DNA of 38,946 bases from Verrucomicrobiota bacterium (GTDB taxonomy: Bacteria; Verrucomicrobiota; Verrucomicrobiia; Limisphaerales; UBA11358): positions 1-38,946 of the forward strand of contig JAJPJM010000135.1 of NCBI GenBank assembly GCA_021324235.1, read 5' to 3'. Shown here piece after piece: positions 1 through 7,502 of this stretch. Positions within the stretch are counted from its first letter, which is position 1. Every line of letters starts with the position of its first letter. The notes beneath the pieces are model-generated. The model saw only the letters and a program-made list of their open reading frames with translations, searched no databases and was not told the DNA's origin. Position numbers and translations under genes: made by a program.

Positions 1-150
1 CACGTGGCCGTTGGCCAGCAGGCCGATGACGAGCCGCTCGACCAGATAATTCTGGCCGATAATGACCTTGCCGAGTTCGTTGAACAGGGGATGCGTAAAG
101 GCCCCCGCTTCCTTGACTGCGTCGTTGATTGCAGAAATTCCCGTATTCAT
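1..150 (-). CDS. MoxR-family AAA+ ATPase, N-terminal fragment
   Basis: The gene starts with ATG at 150 and runs off the left edge; only the first 50 residues are visible. The segment GKVIIGQNYLVERLVIGLL followed by ANGHV is the typical N-terminus of MoxR AAA+ ATPases, just before the Walker A loop. MoxR proteins act as chaperone-like ATPases with von Willebrand A and Bat proteins. It lies downstream of batD and batE on the same strand, but 149 bases separate it from the batE stop and a hairpin repeat sits in the gap, so it may have its own promoter. The family call is firm; the subfamily cannot be judged. Confidence 0.85.
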   Translation of the reverse strand, partial: MNTGISAINDAVKEAGAFTHPLFNELGKVIIGQNYLVERLVIGLLANGHV

Positions 151-222
151 GTTTTTCTTAATTTTTCCAGTGAACGAAAATGTGACAACAAGTTGTTTAA
201 TGTGTTCAACCGAACTTCATCC

Positions 223-289
223 GGTGGGGCGAGACTGCCGGCGAGCCGTCTTGTTCGTTGTTCCGGCTCGCGAGAACGCTCGCCCCACC
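223..289. repeat. palindromic REP-like element
   Basis: The element begins GGTGGGGCGAG and ends CTCGCCCCACC, an 11-base perfect terminal inverted repeat. A second inner pair is formed by CGAGCCG and CGGCTCG. It fills the gap between batE and moxR and could fold into a long hairpin in the transcript. Confidence 0.7.
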
Positions 290-299
290 CTGAAAATCT

Positions 300-1133
300 T
301 TACGCGCCAGGCAGAATTTCAACCTGCTTCGCCGGCAGCCAGCCGATTCTGCCGGCGCCGTCGGATACCTGCCACCAGTTGCCGCGGCGGCCGGACACGG
401 CCAGTTCCGCGCCATCGTGCACTTTAAATACGTCCTGCGCCTCGGCAAACGGCCCGCTGCGCGCCGTCGCCCCGGCGGCAATGACCACCGCGGTCGATTT
501 CGAGTAATGAATCACCACGGACGCGCCCAGACCGGCCCCGGACAAAATCATGAGCAGCACCACGCCGGAAGTCAGGCCCCGCAACCGGGGACGCCAGGCG
601 GGACGGATCTGCCGCGTGGCCAGCAGGATGAAGGTCAGCCAAAAGGCGCCCGCCGCGAGCCACGCCCATTCATTGAGCGTCAAAGTGCCGAGCCATTCCT
701 GCCAGCGGCTTTCACTCCAGACCGGGCCGGCCACCTGCCTGCGCACAAAATCCAGATTTGCGCGCACTTCATCGTCGCGCGGCGCCAGCAGTTCCGCATG
801 CCGGTACGCGGCCAGGGCGCGGCCCAACTGCCCCAGCTTGAATTCGGCATTGCCGTAGTTAAACCACAACGCCGGCGACACCGCGCCGGATTGCAGGATT
901 TTTTCGTACGCCCCGGCCGCGGCGGCAAATTTGCCTTCGGCGTAAAGTTTGTTGGCCGCGTTGAAATCGGAGGCAACATCAGCCGCAAAAAGGTTTCCGG
1001 CGAACAACAGAATGACCATCGTAGCGGCGGTCGGCAGACCGCCGCATTTCTCAAAAATAAAGTTCCCGGCTTTCCGCCGAAAGCCGCTACGTTTAATTTG
1101 CAGGAAATTCGAAATGTGAAATCCGATTTTCAT
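300..1133 (-). CDS. batE: BatE-like TPR and SH3 membrane protein
   Basis: The 277-residue protein has a hydrophobic segment ending LFAADV, then TPR repeats (AANKLYAEGKFAAAAGAYEK; ALWFNYGNAEFKLGQLGRAL), two membrane segments, and a C-terminal SH3-like domain with GNWWQVSDGAGRIGWLP. This order matches BatE of the Bat operon, linked in other bacteria to stress or oxygen tolerance. The chosen ATG at 1133 overlaps the batD stop in an ATGA, implying translational coupling. A palindromic repeat (1020-1091) lies inside the first 40 codons in frame, so the signal sequence starts unusually late; ATG at 1019 is an alternative start that would exclude the repeat. Confidence 0.8.
   Translation of the reverse strand: MKIGFHISNFLQIKRSGFRRKAGNFIFEKCGGLPTAATMVILLFAGNLFAADVASDFNAANKLYAEGKFAAAAGAYEKILQSGAVSPALWFNYGNAEFKLGQLGRALAAYRHAELLAPRDDEVRANLDFVRRQVAGPVWSESRWQEWLGTLTLNEWAWLAAGAFWLTFILLATRQIRPAWRPRLRGLTSGVVLLMILSGAGLGASVVIHYSKSTAVVIAAGATARSGPFAEAQDVFKVHDGAELAVSGRRGNWWQVSDGAGRIGWLPAKQVEILPGA
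1020..1091. repeat. two-hairpin repeat inside batE
   Basis: Terminal inverted repeats CGTAGCGGC and GCCGCTACG enclose two hairpins: GCGGCGGTC/GACCGCCGC-type, and CGGCTTTC/GAAAGCCG-type. The length is 72 bases, exactly 24 codons. Read on the minus strand it has no stop in the batE frame. A shorter relative with the same plan lies at 7448-7502. Confidence 0.75.
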
Positions 1134-2989
1134 ATCTTCAACCCCTGGAGTTCGCCAACAACTTTTTTGAATTTCGCGGCGATGGCCGCCAGCTCCTGGC
1201 GGGTTTGAACCGGCGCGTAACGGGCCTGGTTGCAAAGCTGGAACAGTTCGCGAAGTGATTCCAGCGTCGCCGGGGTTGCCCCCAATTGGATGAGACGCCG
1301 GTCCACGTCCGCTTCGGTAATGGCGGTGGCAGGGCAGTCGAGTCGCTCACCGAGTTGCTCCTGCAACAACCGGAACAACATGGCAAAAAAATCCTCGGTT
1401 TTGTTTTCCGTTGCAAACTGGTTCAAGTCGTTCAAGCCTCCGGCAACGAGTTGCGTTACCTGCCGTTGCCGGCGCCGACGCGGATTGTTTGCCAGATTGT
1501 CCGTGCGTTTGCGCCAGACCAGGGTGGCGAGCCACGCCAGGACGGGCAGGGCTTGCATCGCCAGAAAAACCGGTTTGGCAATCAACGGCTCGACGGAATC
1601 CCGCCCCGCCGGAATTTGCGCAAGCGCACCCAGTTCGTCCTTGATTGGCAGGAGGTCTGCCGGCCGGGCGGGATTTTCCGCAGAGGCGGCCTGATTGCCG
1701 GCGAGGGTCGGCACCGGTGCCGGTCCGGCGGAGCGTACCGCCAGTGCCACGGCCGGTTCCGTGAGCGTCCGATAACTACCGGCGTCCGGGTCAAAATAAC
1801 TGAAGGAAAATGGCGGCAGTTCGCGCACGTCGGCGTTTTGCGGCGCCACAATCTCCTCGAATGTCTTTGTTCCCTGCAAACCGAGCGGATCAGTCGAGGC
1901 CACGTTGGCCGTGGGCGGATAAACCGTAAAGTCATGCCACGCCGGCTGTTCCGGCAGGGTGAGCGCGCCCAGATCCCCCCGGCCGGAAATCTGGATGCGC
2001 ACGGTGATGGGATCGCCGACGGCGACGTTCGTCGGCCCGGCGGTCACAGCCATCGTATATTCGCCGATCGCGCCGTTGAAATTCGGCGGCACATTTTCCG
2101 TCGGCGTCGGCAGCGACTGGACGTTCACGGTCTCGGTGGCGAGTGAAACCTGCTTTTGGTCTTCGTTAAAATTCCCAAAGGGATCGCGCATGCCAAACTG
2201 CCGAAAGGGGTCGTTCGGCTGGTTCGGCGAAACAATGAGCAGGACCAGGTTGGCGGTCAACGGACCCAGGCTCAGGGTTCCCGTCCGCGTGGCGGTCAAG
2301 GCGATGGTCACCGGCATGACGGTGTAAACGCGGCTGCCGATCTGGGCGCGCTGCGCCTGGCCTTCAGACATTTTACCCACGGTGAAACCATCGGCCGGCA
2401 TGGCGGTGAATTGAAAATTGGCAAAATTGCGCACGTCGTCGCGCAGATAAATCTGCAGATTGGCGGTGACCACCTCGCCGGCGTAAACCTTGCCCTCGGG
2501 CAACGTCACTTTCGTGAAGGCCATCTGCGAACCCGAATCGATTTGCGCCGGGGACGCCGCGCCGGGTTGAACCACCTTCAACGACAACGGCTGGCTGGTC
2601 AGTGTTTGGCCGTCCACGTCAACCGACATGGCCGGGATGGCAAAGTCGCCCGCGCGTTGCGGCGTGACGGAAAAGGCAACCGTGACGGTTGAACTCATCG
2701 CGCCGTTCACCCAACTGACATTCTGCGAGGTGCCCGCCTGGCTGAACTGCAGACCCGGGACGCCCGGCGTCGGCACGTTTTTGGGCTGGCCGCCTTCAAA
2801 GGTGAGTGACAGCGTGGCGCTCTGGCCCAGCGTCAACGTATCGTTGTCCAGTGAAGCGGTAAAACTCGCCGCGCGCGCCGACGCCGGGGCCAGCCACAAC
2901 AGGAGCAGGCACAACCCGGCGGCGACCGGAAGAAAATTTACTTTGCGGTCGCGCCAGCGGAGAAAACTATTCCATCGTAAACGTTCCAT
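1130..2989 (-). CDS. batD: BatD-like protein
   Basis: The protein has about 619 residues: a signal sequence (VAAGLCLLLLWLAPASARA), a long extracytoplasmic region of beta-sandwich repeats starting FTASLDNDTLTLGQSATLSL, a transmembrane helix near PVLAWLATLVW, and a cytoplasmic helical tail. This is the layout of BatD (oxygen-tolerance family). The ATG at 2989 is preferred to an in-frame GTG at 2998 three codons upstream. It is the first gene of the visible minus-strand operon and overlaps batE by four bases. In most Bat operons moxR comes first; here batD and batE precede it. Confidence 0.85.
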   Translation of the reverse strand: MERLRWNSFLRWRDRKVNFLPVAAGLCLLLLWLAPASARAASFTASLDNDTLTLGQSATLSLTFEGGQPKNVPTPGVPGLQFSQAGTSQNVSWVNGAMSSTVTVAFSVTPQRAGDFAIPAMSVDVDGQTLTSQPLSLKVVQPGAASPAQIDSGSQMAFTKVTLPEGKVYAGEVVTANLQIYLRDDVRNFANFQFTAMPADGFTVGKMSEGQAQRAQIGSRVYTVMPVTIALTATRTGTLSLGPLTANLVLLIVSPNQPNDPFRQFGMRDPFGNFNEDQKQVSLATETVNVQSLPTPTENVPPNFNGAIGEYTMAVTAGPTNVAVGDPITVRIQISGRGDLGALTLPEQPAWHDFTVYPPTANVASTDPLGLQGTKTFEEIVAPQNADVRELPPFSFSYFDPDAGSYRTLTEPAVALAVRSAGPAPVPTLAGNQAASAENPARPADLLPIKDELGALAQIPAGRDSVEPLIAKPVFLAMQALPVLAWLATLVWRKRTDNLANNPRRRRQRQVTQLVAGGLNDLNQFATENKTEDFFAMLFRLLQEQLGERLDCPATAITEADVDRRLIQLGATPATLESLRELFQLCNQARYAPVQTRQELAAIAAKFKKVVGELQGLKI

Positions 2990-3220
2990 TCCAAACACTT
3001 TACGCTTTCAGAGCACCTGTTCTCACTTTGCAATCGGTCTCTCACTGTGGCCCATTTCGGGCAATAAAAAGACAATCCACGGGCCGAAATGTTCACGATT
3101 TGAGTGCGCCTGCCAACGGACGCCGGGGGTTTTGCCGGTATGGCCGTCGGTAACGTCCGGCCAGTGTGCCGGTTGCAACACCGCTCGACAAAGCTTTTTT
3201 CCCGCGCCATCCTGCCGGCG

Positions 3221-3829
3221 ATGGCATTTGAATCAGATTCACCCCTCGACCGCCTCTGGCAGGAATACGGCCGGCTGTTTCAGGAGTGGGACGACCTGAC
3301 CCTCGCACGCTGGCTGGCACAGACCCTCGGCCAGCTCGAAGGCAAGGCGTGGCGGCTGTCCCATCCGCTCGTCGGCGCCTACCGGCTGGGGGCGCAACAG
3401 GCGCACAACCGGCAAATCTGGTTCAAACGGCTGGCCACGCCACCCGCCGCCTACGCGGAATCACCGTGCTGCCGCGCCCCGTTTCTGCCGTTGCTGACCC
3501 GCGACGTGCGCGAGTCCGGCCTCATCTGCCAGCACTGCAACGAAACCCTCGTGCCGTTCGATGAAATTGCCGAGGACTTCCGCGGCGAGCTCGATGCCTG
3601 GGCGAAACAATACGAACCCGTCCACGCCGTCGCGCACTGGGACGACCGCCAGCGCCGCCGCGTCGGCAGCTACGACGCCGCCTATGAGAACGCGGCCAAG
3701 GAAGCCGAGGGGATTCTCTCGCGCGCGGGCCGCGAACTCGCGCCGAAATTGCTGAATCTATATCCGACCATCATCTGGGAGGACCAGGACGAATGCCTGG
3801 AGGTGCGACCCGAAGACGTGGCATTGTGA
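3221..3829 (+). CDS. conserved zinc-ribbon protein, function unknown
   Basis: The soluble 202-residue protein starts MAFESDSPLDRLWQEYGRL. A longer in-frame opening from 3104 is rejected because its first 39 codons are low-quality, repeat-like sequence. Around residues 82-108 the motif CC...CQHC (PCCRAPFLPLLTRDV, then LICQHCNETLVPF) looks like a treble-clef or zinc-ribbon metal site. The rest is helical and charged, ending in an acidic tail. No signal peptide is visible. It is divergent from batD, with about 230 bases between the two start codons. No enzymatic motif was recognised. Confidence 0.75.
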   Translation: MAFESDSPLDRLWQEYGRLFQEWDDLTLARWLAQTLGQLEGKAWRLSHPLVGAYRLGAQQAHNRQIWFKRLATPPAAYAESPCCRAPFLPLLTRDVRESGLICQHCNETLVPFDEIAEDFRGELDAWAKQYEPVHAVAHWDDRQRRRVGSYDAAYENAAKEAEGILSRAGRELAPKLLNLYPTIIWEDQDECLEVRPEDVAL

Positions 3830-3900
3830 TTTACGATTTTGGATTTACGATTTACGATTTGATTCGTCATTCAATGCGGCTCGTCAATCGCATATCGTAA
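3830..3900. repeat. short tandem TTTACGATTT repeats
   Basis: Three near-identical copies of a TTTACGATTT-like unit follow the stop of the zinc-ribbon gene, and a degenerate copy (CATATCGTAA) abuts the next ATG. The tract is AT-rich relative to its neighbours and fills the whole gap. Confidence 0.6.
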
Positions 3901-4593
3901 ATGATTAAATTCTTTTTCAAATGGCTGGTCCGGCTGGTCGTTCTGGCGGCGGCACTGGTGGTCATCCTGTTGCTGGCGCGCAACGCGATGTTGCGGGTCT
4001 ATCTCGAACACCAGATCCGCGCCCAAACCGGCATGGAGGCGGAGATCGGCAGTTTTTCATTCGGCCTGGCGGAACCGACGGTGACGATTCAAAATCTCCG
4101 GCTCTATAATCCGCCGGCGTTCGCCGGCACGCCCTTCCTGGACATCCGGGAAATTCACGCGGAATACGACCCGGCCGCGCTCGCCCGGCACGAATTGCAC
4201 GTCACACTGATGCGTTTTGATCTCGGCGAGATCGACGTGGTGAAAAACCAGGCCGGGCAAACCAATATCTTTTCCCTCGGCCTGGCAACGTCGCTGAAAA
4301 AAACCGGCGGCCACGCCGGCCCGTCGTTCACCAGACAAACCGGTCTGCAATTCACCGGCATTGACGTGTTGAAGGTCTCCATCGGCACGGCCAAATACAT
4401 TGATTTGAACAACCCGCGGAACAATCGCACCCAGGTCATCGGTATCCAGAATTGCGTGCTTAAAAATGTGAAGTCGCAAACCGATCTCATCGGCCTGTCC
4501 GCCTTTGTCGCCTTGCGCAGCGGTGATTTTTTCAAATCCTTGCTGGGTCCGCAAAACCAGTCGCCCGGGGTGTTGCAATTGATTTCGCACTGA
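3901..4593 (+). CDS. AsmA-like membrane-anchored protein
   Basis: The 230-residue protein has an N-terminal transmembrane helix (residues 8-27, LVRLVVLAAALVVILLLARN). It is followed by a region resembling the start of AsmA/DUF748-type proteins: the pattern TGMEAEIGSFSFGL, then TVTIQNLRLYNPPAF and FLDIREIHAEYD. AsmA-like proteins are envelope proteins related to lipid transport. This one is short compared with full AsmA proteins and corresponds to the anchor plus first repeat only. It is followed 54 bases later by proB. The substrate or role is unknown; the family call rests on the N-terminal pattern. Confidence 0.65.
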   Translation: MIKFFFKWLVRLVVLAAALVVILLLARNAMLRVYLEHQIRAQTGMEAEIGSFSFGLAEPTVTIQNLRLYNPPAFAGTPFLDIREIHAEYDPAALARHELHVTLMRFDLGEIDVVKNQAGQTNIFSLGLATSLKKTGGHAGPSFTRQTGLQFTGIDVLKVSIGTAKYIDLNNPRNNRTQVIGIQNCVLKNVKSQTDLIGLSAFVALRSGDFFKSLLGPQNQSPGVLQLISH

Positions 4594-4647
4594 AGCCGCC
4601 GCCATTTTTGCGTTTTCTGCGCGCCCCTTCTGCCGTAACCTCGGCGC

Positions 4648-5724
4648 GTGCATCGTGACCCGCTCAAAGCCGCCGCCCGCGTCGTCGTTAAATTCGGCAC
4701 CGGCGTACTCACGGACAGCCGCAAGCAGCCCGACCCGGCGCAACTGGAACAGCTCGTGGCGCAAATCGCCGCGCAGCGCCAGGCCGGCCGCGAAATCGTG
4801 ATCGTCACCTCCGGCGCGGTCGGCGCCGGCATGGGCGCGCTCGGCCTGGAAAAGCGACCCACCGAACTGGCTGCCCTTTCGGCTTGTGCCGCCGTCGGCC
4901 AGTCGCAGCTCATGGCCACGTACGCGGAACTGTTCACCCGGCACGGCCTGCGGGTCGCGCAGGTGCTGCTCACGCACGACGACCTCGAACATCACGAGCG
5001 CCACCTCAACGCCCGCAATACGCTCGTCACGCTGCTGAACCGCGGGGTCGTGCCCATCATCAATGAAAACGACGCGGTTTCCTTTGATGAACTTAAGTTT
5101 GGCGACAACGACAAGCTGTCCGCGCTCGTCGCGTCGCTGCTGCCCGCCGATCTGCTCGTGATCCTCACGACCGTGGACGGTGTCCTCGAAAATTTCGGCA
5201 AGGCCAACCCGAAAACCATTTCCGTTGTAGAACACATCGATGCGACCGTGGAGAAACTCGCCGGCGGCACGAACAGTGAAACCGCCGTCGGCGGCATGGC
5301 CTCAAAAATTCAGGCGGCCAAGATCGTCGTGCGTTCCGGCATTCCGCTCGTCATCGCCTCGGGCAAAAAGAAGCAGGTGCTCGCGAAAATTCTCGGCGGT
5401 GAGGACGAAGGCACGCTGTTCGTGCCGCAACCGACGAAGTTGCAGGGGCGCAAGCGCTGGATTGCGTTTTTCCATCATCCCAAAGGGGCATTGATCGTGG
5501 ATGATGGCGCCAGGCTGGCGTTGCGTGAGAAGGGCAGGAGCCTGTTGCCGCCGGGGGTCGCGCGTTGCGAAGGCGATTTCGCCGCCGGCGACGTGGTGCG
5601 GATCTGCGATTTGAACGGAACGGAATTCGCGCGCGGCATTGCGCGGTTTGATTCCGCCGCCGTGCGCACCCGCAAACTGCCCAAGGAGGAACTCGTCCAC
5701 CGGGATGATTTGGTGATCTTGTAA
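4648..5724 (+). CDS. proB: glutamate 5-kinase
   Basis: ProB catalyses ATP-dependent phosphorylation of glutamate, the first step of proline synthesis. The 358-residue protein starts at GTG 4648 and shows the amino-acid kinase fold: VVVKFGTGVLT at the N-terminus, IVIVTSGAVGAGMGALG, the substrate loop VPIINENDAVS, FGDNDKLSALVA, and GGMASKIQAAKI. The last 80 residues form a PUA domain (ALIVDDGARLALREKGRSL onward). Length and order match full-length ProB. No proA is adjacent. The next gene downstream is mazG. Confidence 0.95.
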   Translation: MHRDPLKAAARVVVKFGTGVLTDSRKQPDPAQLEQLVAQIAAQRQAGREIVIVTSGAVGAGMGALGLEKRPTELAALSACAAVGQSQLMATYAELFTRHGLRVAQVLLTHDDLEHHERHLNARNTLVTLLNRGVVPIINENDAVSFDELKFGDNDKLSALVASLLPADLLVILTTVDGVLENFGKANPKTISVVEHIDATVEKLAGGTNSETAVGGMASKIQAAKIVVRSGIPLVIASGKKKQVLAKILGGEDEGTLFVPQPTKLQGRKRWIAFFHHPKGALIVDDGARLALREKGRSLLPPGVARCEGDFAAGDVVRICDLNGTEFARGIARFDSAAVRTRKLPKEELVHRDDLVIL

Positions 5725-5726
5725 AT

Positions 5727-5838
5727 GAAACATCGAACGCTGAACATCGAACTTCGAACTTCAAAGTTTCCACCGCCGTGCGGCGCACGCCAAACGTTCG
5801 GCGTTCGATGTTTCGTGTTCGATGTTCGATGTTTTCTC
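5727..5838. repeat. GAACATCGAA / TTCGATGTTC repeat tract
   Basis: Copies of GAACATCGAAC-like units on one side (5727-5762) and their reverse complement (TTCGATGTTTCG, TTCGATGTTCGATG) on the other (5798-5836) fill the gap between proB and mazG, giving a large inverted arrangement. The same unit recurs at 9463-9502 and 21121-21158. Confidence 0.65.
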
Positions 5839-5840
5839 AA

Positions 5841-6500
5841 ATGAAGCAGCGTTCAGCCATCCAGGATTTGTTAAAAGTCATGGCCCGGCTGCGTTCGCCG
5901 ACGGGCTGTCCGTGGGACCGCGAGCAAAGTCATATGACGCTGCGCCGCCATGCCATCGAGGAGGTTTATGAATTGATTGATGCGATCGAGGCGGAGGATG
6001 ACCACGAGCTGGCCGAGGAGCTTGGCGACCTGTTGTTGCAGGTCGTCTTTCATTGCCAGATGGCGCGCGAACGCGGCGCGTTTGATTTCGAGAAAGTCTG
6101 CCGTTTGATTGTGGAAAAACTCGTGCGCCGGCATCCGCACGTCTTCGGCCGGACCAAGGTCAGGAATGTGGACGAAGTCTGGGCGAACTGGGAAAAAATC
6201 AAGCATGCCGAAAAAAAGGGGACGCGACACGAGCGCGTCTCGGCGTTCGACGGCATCCCGAAACATCTGCCTGCCTTGCTACGCGCCGAAAAACTGGTCA
6301 AGAAAGCGCGCAAGGTCCTGCCGGACGGCCACCCCGCCCGGAGCCAAAAATCCAAACAGCGATTCACCAAATCAGCTTTGGCCGGGGAGCTTTTTAACCT
6401 GGCGGAACTGGCGCAACGCCAGGGCTGGTCGGCGGAGGAATTGTTAAGCGACGAGGCCAAACGGCGCGAGCGGGCGTTCCGTCGGCTGGAAAAGGGCTGA
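5841..6500 (+). CDS. mazG: MazG nucleoside triphosphate pyrophosphohydrolase
   Basis: MazG hydrolyses NTPs or dNTPs to monophosphate and pyrophosphate, a house-cleaning role. The 219-residue protein starts at ATG 5841 (MKQRSAIQDLLKVMARLR); in-frame codons upstream are repeat-derived. It shows the family signature CPWDREQSHMTLRRHAIEE, then EVYELIDAI and EELGDLLLQVVFHCQMA, whose acidic residues bind magnesium. The second half has a further MazG-like helical domain (NWEKIK; GIPKHLPALLRAEKLVKKA). The C-terminus is slightly shorter than in E. coli MazG. Confidence 0.93.
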   Translation: MKQRSAIQDLLKVMARLRSPTGCPWDREQSHMTLRRHAIEEVYELIDAIEAEDDHELAEELGDLLLQVVFHCQMARERGAFDFEKVCRLIVEKLVRRHPHVFGRTKVRNVDEVWANWEKIKHAEKKGTRHERVSAFDGIPKHLPALLRAEKLVKKARKVLPDGHPARSQKSKQRFTKSALAGELFNLAELAQRQGWSAEELLSDEAKRRERAFRRLEKG

Positions 6501-6508
6501 TTCGAGAA

Positions 6509-6628
6509 ACCGCCAAGGCGCCAAGCGCGCAACGTTCTGGACCATAAGAACCTGAAAACCTCTGCACCTTTGCGCCTCTGCGGTTCGAACCTTGGCGATC
6601 TCTGCGTCCTGGCGGTTAAAGGTTCTTT
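6509..6628. repeat. degenerate 12-base-period repeat tract
   Basis: The tract contains phrases such as ACCGCCAAGGCGCCAAG, CTTTGCGCCTCTGCGGTT and GCGTCCTGGCGGTTAAA, each built on a roughly 12-base period. Related phrases recur in almost every intergenic gap of the window. No gene is seen here. Confidence 0.6.
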
Positions 6629-6651
6629 GTTCCTTTGTTGCTTTGTGGCTA

Positions 6652-6738
6652 AACCGGCTCGCCGGTTGCATTTGACAGCCCGGGCAACTCGCATCACCTT
6701 GCGGTGTTGAACCTATTGGTCGGTTCAACTGTCAAATG
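6652..6738 (+). promoter_or_regulatory. branched hairpin upstream of secreted gene
   Basis: Just before the gene at 6750 there is AACCGGC/GCCGGTT (6652-6667), then an outer pair CATTTGACAG (6669-6678) and CTGTCAAATG (6729-6738). That outer pair encloses CACC/GGTG (6695-6706) and GTTGAACC/GGTTCAAC (6706-6729). All arms are perfect. The RNA could fold as a branched junction ending 12 bases before the start codon. It could be a leader structure or a small palindromic element; function is inference. Confidence 0.5.
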
Positions 6739-6749
6739 TGTTGGATTCT

Positions 6750-7439
6750 ATGAAAACTCGAAACTTTCAAAAGCCGCTCCTGACGCTTATCGCCCTCGCC
6801 GCACTGGCTTTGATGGCGGGTAATGCAGTAGCGCAAAACTCCCCGACTGCCACCCCCAGCACCGGCACCGCCCAACCGGCGGCAACCACCCCGGCGGCCG
6901 TGCCCCAATTGTCTTATGGCGTGCCGGAAGTCCTGCAGCTTTCGCAGGCGAAAGTCGGCGACAGCACCATCATCGCTTACGTCCAGAATTCGGGAAACAA
7001 CTACGGGCTGAACGCCTCCCAGATCATTTACCTGCGGCAGCAGGGTGTTTCCGAAGCCGTCATCAACACCATGCTGGCCCAACGGTCACAATCGGCGCCA
7101 ACCGCGCCGGTGGCAACAGCCGCGCCGGCCGACAGCTCCCAGACTTCATCCGCCGACACACAGTCCACGACGACTTACGTTCAAACCGTCCCGACCTCGA
7201 CGGTCTATGTGGTGCCCGACACGCAGACCTACTACTATAACAACTGGCTTTATTCCCATGGTCCGTATTATGGCTATTATCCGTATTACGGCTATTACTA
7301 TCCCTATCCGGCCTTGTCGGTCTCCTTCGGCTGGGGCGGTGGTTGGGGCGGCTGGCACAACGGCTGGCATGGTGGCGGCGGTTGGCACGGTGGTGGTGGC
7401 TGGCATGGCGGTGGCGGTGGCGGCTGGCATCATCACTGA
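6750..7439 (+). CDS. secreted Gly/His/Tyr-rich protein
   Basis: The 229-residue exported protein has a signal peptide (MKTRNFQKPLLTLIALAALA, then NAVAQ). A proline/threonine-rich linker follows, then a small domain GVPEVLQLSQAKVGDSTIIA ... LRQQGVSEAVINTMLAQ that looks helical, then a Tyr-rich stretch (YYGYYPYYGYYYPYP) and a tail of GGGWHGG repeats ending GGWHHH. The tail could bind metal ions or be structural; this is inference. ATG 6750 is preferred over an in-frame GTG at 6738, which lies in the inverted repeat. It is followed immediately by a strong terminator hairpin. Confidence 0.75.
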   Translation: MKTRNFQKPLLTLIALAALALMAGNAVAQNSPTATPSTGTAQPAATTPAAVPQLSYGVPEVLQLSQAKVGDSTIIAYVQNSGNNYGLNASQIIYLRQQGVSEAVINTMLAQRSQSAPTAPVATAAPADSSQTSSADTQSTTTYVQTVPTSTVYVVPDTQTYYYNNWLYSHGPYYGYYPYYGYYYPYPALSVSFGWGGGWGGWHNGWHGGGGWHGGGGWHGGGGGGWHHH

Positions 7440-7447
7440 AAACCATT

Positions 7448-7502
7448 GTGGCGGCGGTCTGTGACCGCCGCTTTTTCTTACGGTGCCCGCCGGCACCGCT
7501 AC
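7448..7502. terminator. two-hairpin repeat acting as terminator
   Basis: On the plus strand GCGGCGGTC-TGT-GACCGCCGC is followed by TTTTTCTTA, a textbook intrinsic terminator for the gene ending at 7439. A second hairpin CGGTGCC/GGCACCG follows, and the element ends CCGCTAC. It is a shorter member of the family at 1020-1091. Read on the minus strand, its terminal GTAGCGG supplies the TAG stop codon of the ABC transporter gene. Confidence 0.8.

Noticed and set aside
4057-5235. 392-codon minus-strand opening over proB
   Set aside because: Shadow of proB and the AsmA-like gene in GC-rich DNA; no recognisable motifs.
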